From positions 4,066,001-4,130,000 of the forward strand of contig NZ_BSEC01000001.1 of assembly GCF_027923385.1 (NCBI RefSeq): a stretch of 64,000 bases of DNA, written 5' to 3'. Positions 63,826 to 64,000 of this stretch are shown here, one piece after another. The notes under the pieces were generated by a model. It did no database searches and was not told the DNA's origin. It saw only the letters and a list, made by a program, of their open reading frames with translations. This DNA is from Methylocystis echinoides. GTDB taxonomy: Bacteria; Pseudomonadota; Alphaproteobacteria; Rhizobiales; Beijerinckiaceae. Numbering within the stretch: position 1 is the first letter of the stretch; every line of letters starts with the position of its first letter. The translations under genes and the position numbers were made by a program.

Positions 63826-64000
63826 CGCGAAGAAAAGAAGGACGACGGCGCCCGCCCGGCGCGCCGTCGCGAAAACAGATGATCTTGAACCAGGCTTTTA
63901 TTGCAATTGTTTCTGTCCCGCGCGGTCCCGTCGTAATATGGCGTCGCCCGGTCGAGCGTTTCAGCGATGCGGCCCGCTTCGCCTTACCCCGCCACGACTG

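Overview
The window reads as the chromosome of a GC-rich alphaproteobacterium, most likely a Hyphomicrobiales member near the methylotrophic Beijerinckiaceae/Methylocystaceae. This is inferred from gene style, the phosphoribulokinase-transketolase-aldolase-epimerase group, an H-NOX/hybrid-kinase pair and the IS types. No 16S rRNA or methane/methanol oxidation gene is present to confirm it.

Region 1 (1-13.4 kb) is a Wzx/Wzy-type exopolysaccharide locus. It holds a partial polymerase/ligase (1-708), a flippase, five glycosyltransferases, a CpsD-like protein with decayed nucleotide-binding motifs, an export protein with six SLBB repeats, a small lipoprotein, and a GT2 fused to a phosphoglycosyl transferase. 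Two regulators sit inside it: an RsbW-kinase/REC/PP2C protein (4265-5776) and a lone STAS protein (10032-10316). Together they have the architecture of the SypE/SypA switch that controls symbiosis polysaccharide in Vibrio fischeri.

Region 2 (14-22.8 kb) is a signalling island: an H-NOX sensor translationally coupled to a HNOBA-PAS3-HisKA-REC-Hpt kinase, a second membrane hybrid kinase with a stand-alone Hpt protein, and a third hybrid kinase destroyed by deletions and by an IS5-like insertion with CTAG on both sides.

Region 3 (23.6-28.1 kb) is a tight cassette of hexapeptide acyltransferase, acyl carrier protein, SDR reductase, acyl-AMP ligase and glycosyltransferase, probably for acyl decoration of a glycan. 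Region 4 (28.1-36.7 kb) holds small secreted proteins, a CDP-diacylglycerol pyrophosphatase, a 1238-residue cNMP/BFD/ferredoxin-reductase fusion, an HdeD-like protein, an esterase and an FKBP isomerase.

Region 5 (36.8-45.4 kb) is a nested insertion. A DODA-type dioxygenase gene is split by an IS21-family element with 8-bp duplications, and that element's istA is split by an IS66-family element with its own 8-bp duplication. Both host genes can be rebuilt in frame on paper. YCII, SRPBCC and DUF6868-like genes and a 5'-truncated sulfatase follow.

Region 6 (45,485-53,932) is an 8.4-kb lower-GC integrated element at the 3' end of tRNA-Gln(UUG). It has 17-bp direct att repeats and, just inside each end, two CAGGGCAA boxes exactly 23 bp apart. 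It encodes a tyrosine integrase, a serine resolvase, a RepA-like ATPase, a small RHH-like protein, a secreted protein and a protein resembling T7 gp14-type virion ejection proteins, but no capsid, portal or terminase gene. A phage satellite is the most interesting reading.

Region 7 (54-64 kb) is core chromosome: a cation/proton antiporter, rpe, fba, tkt and prk on the minus strand, a membrane protein, elongator tRNA-Met, a winged-helix regulator and a small membrane protein.
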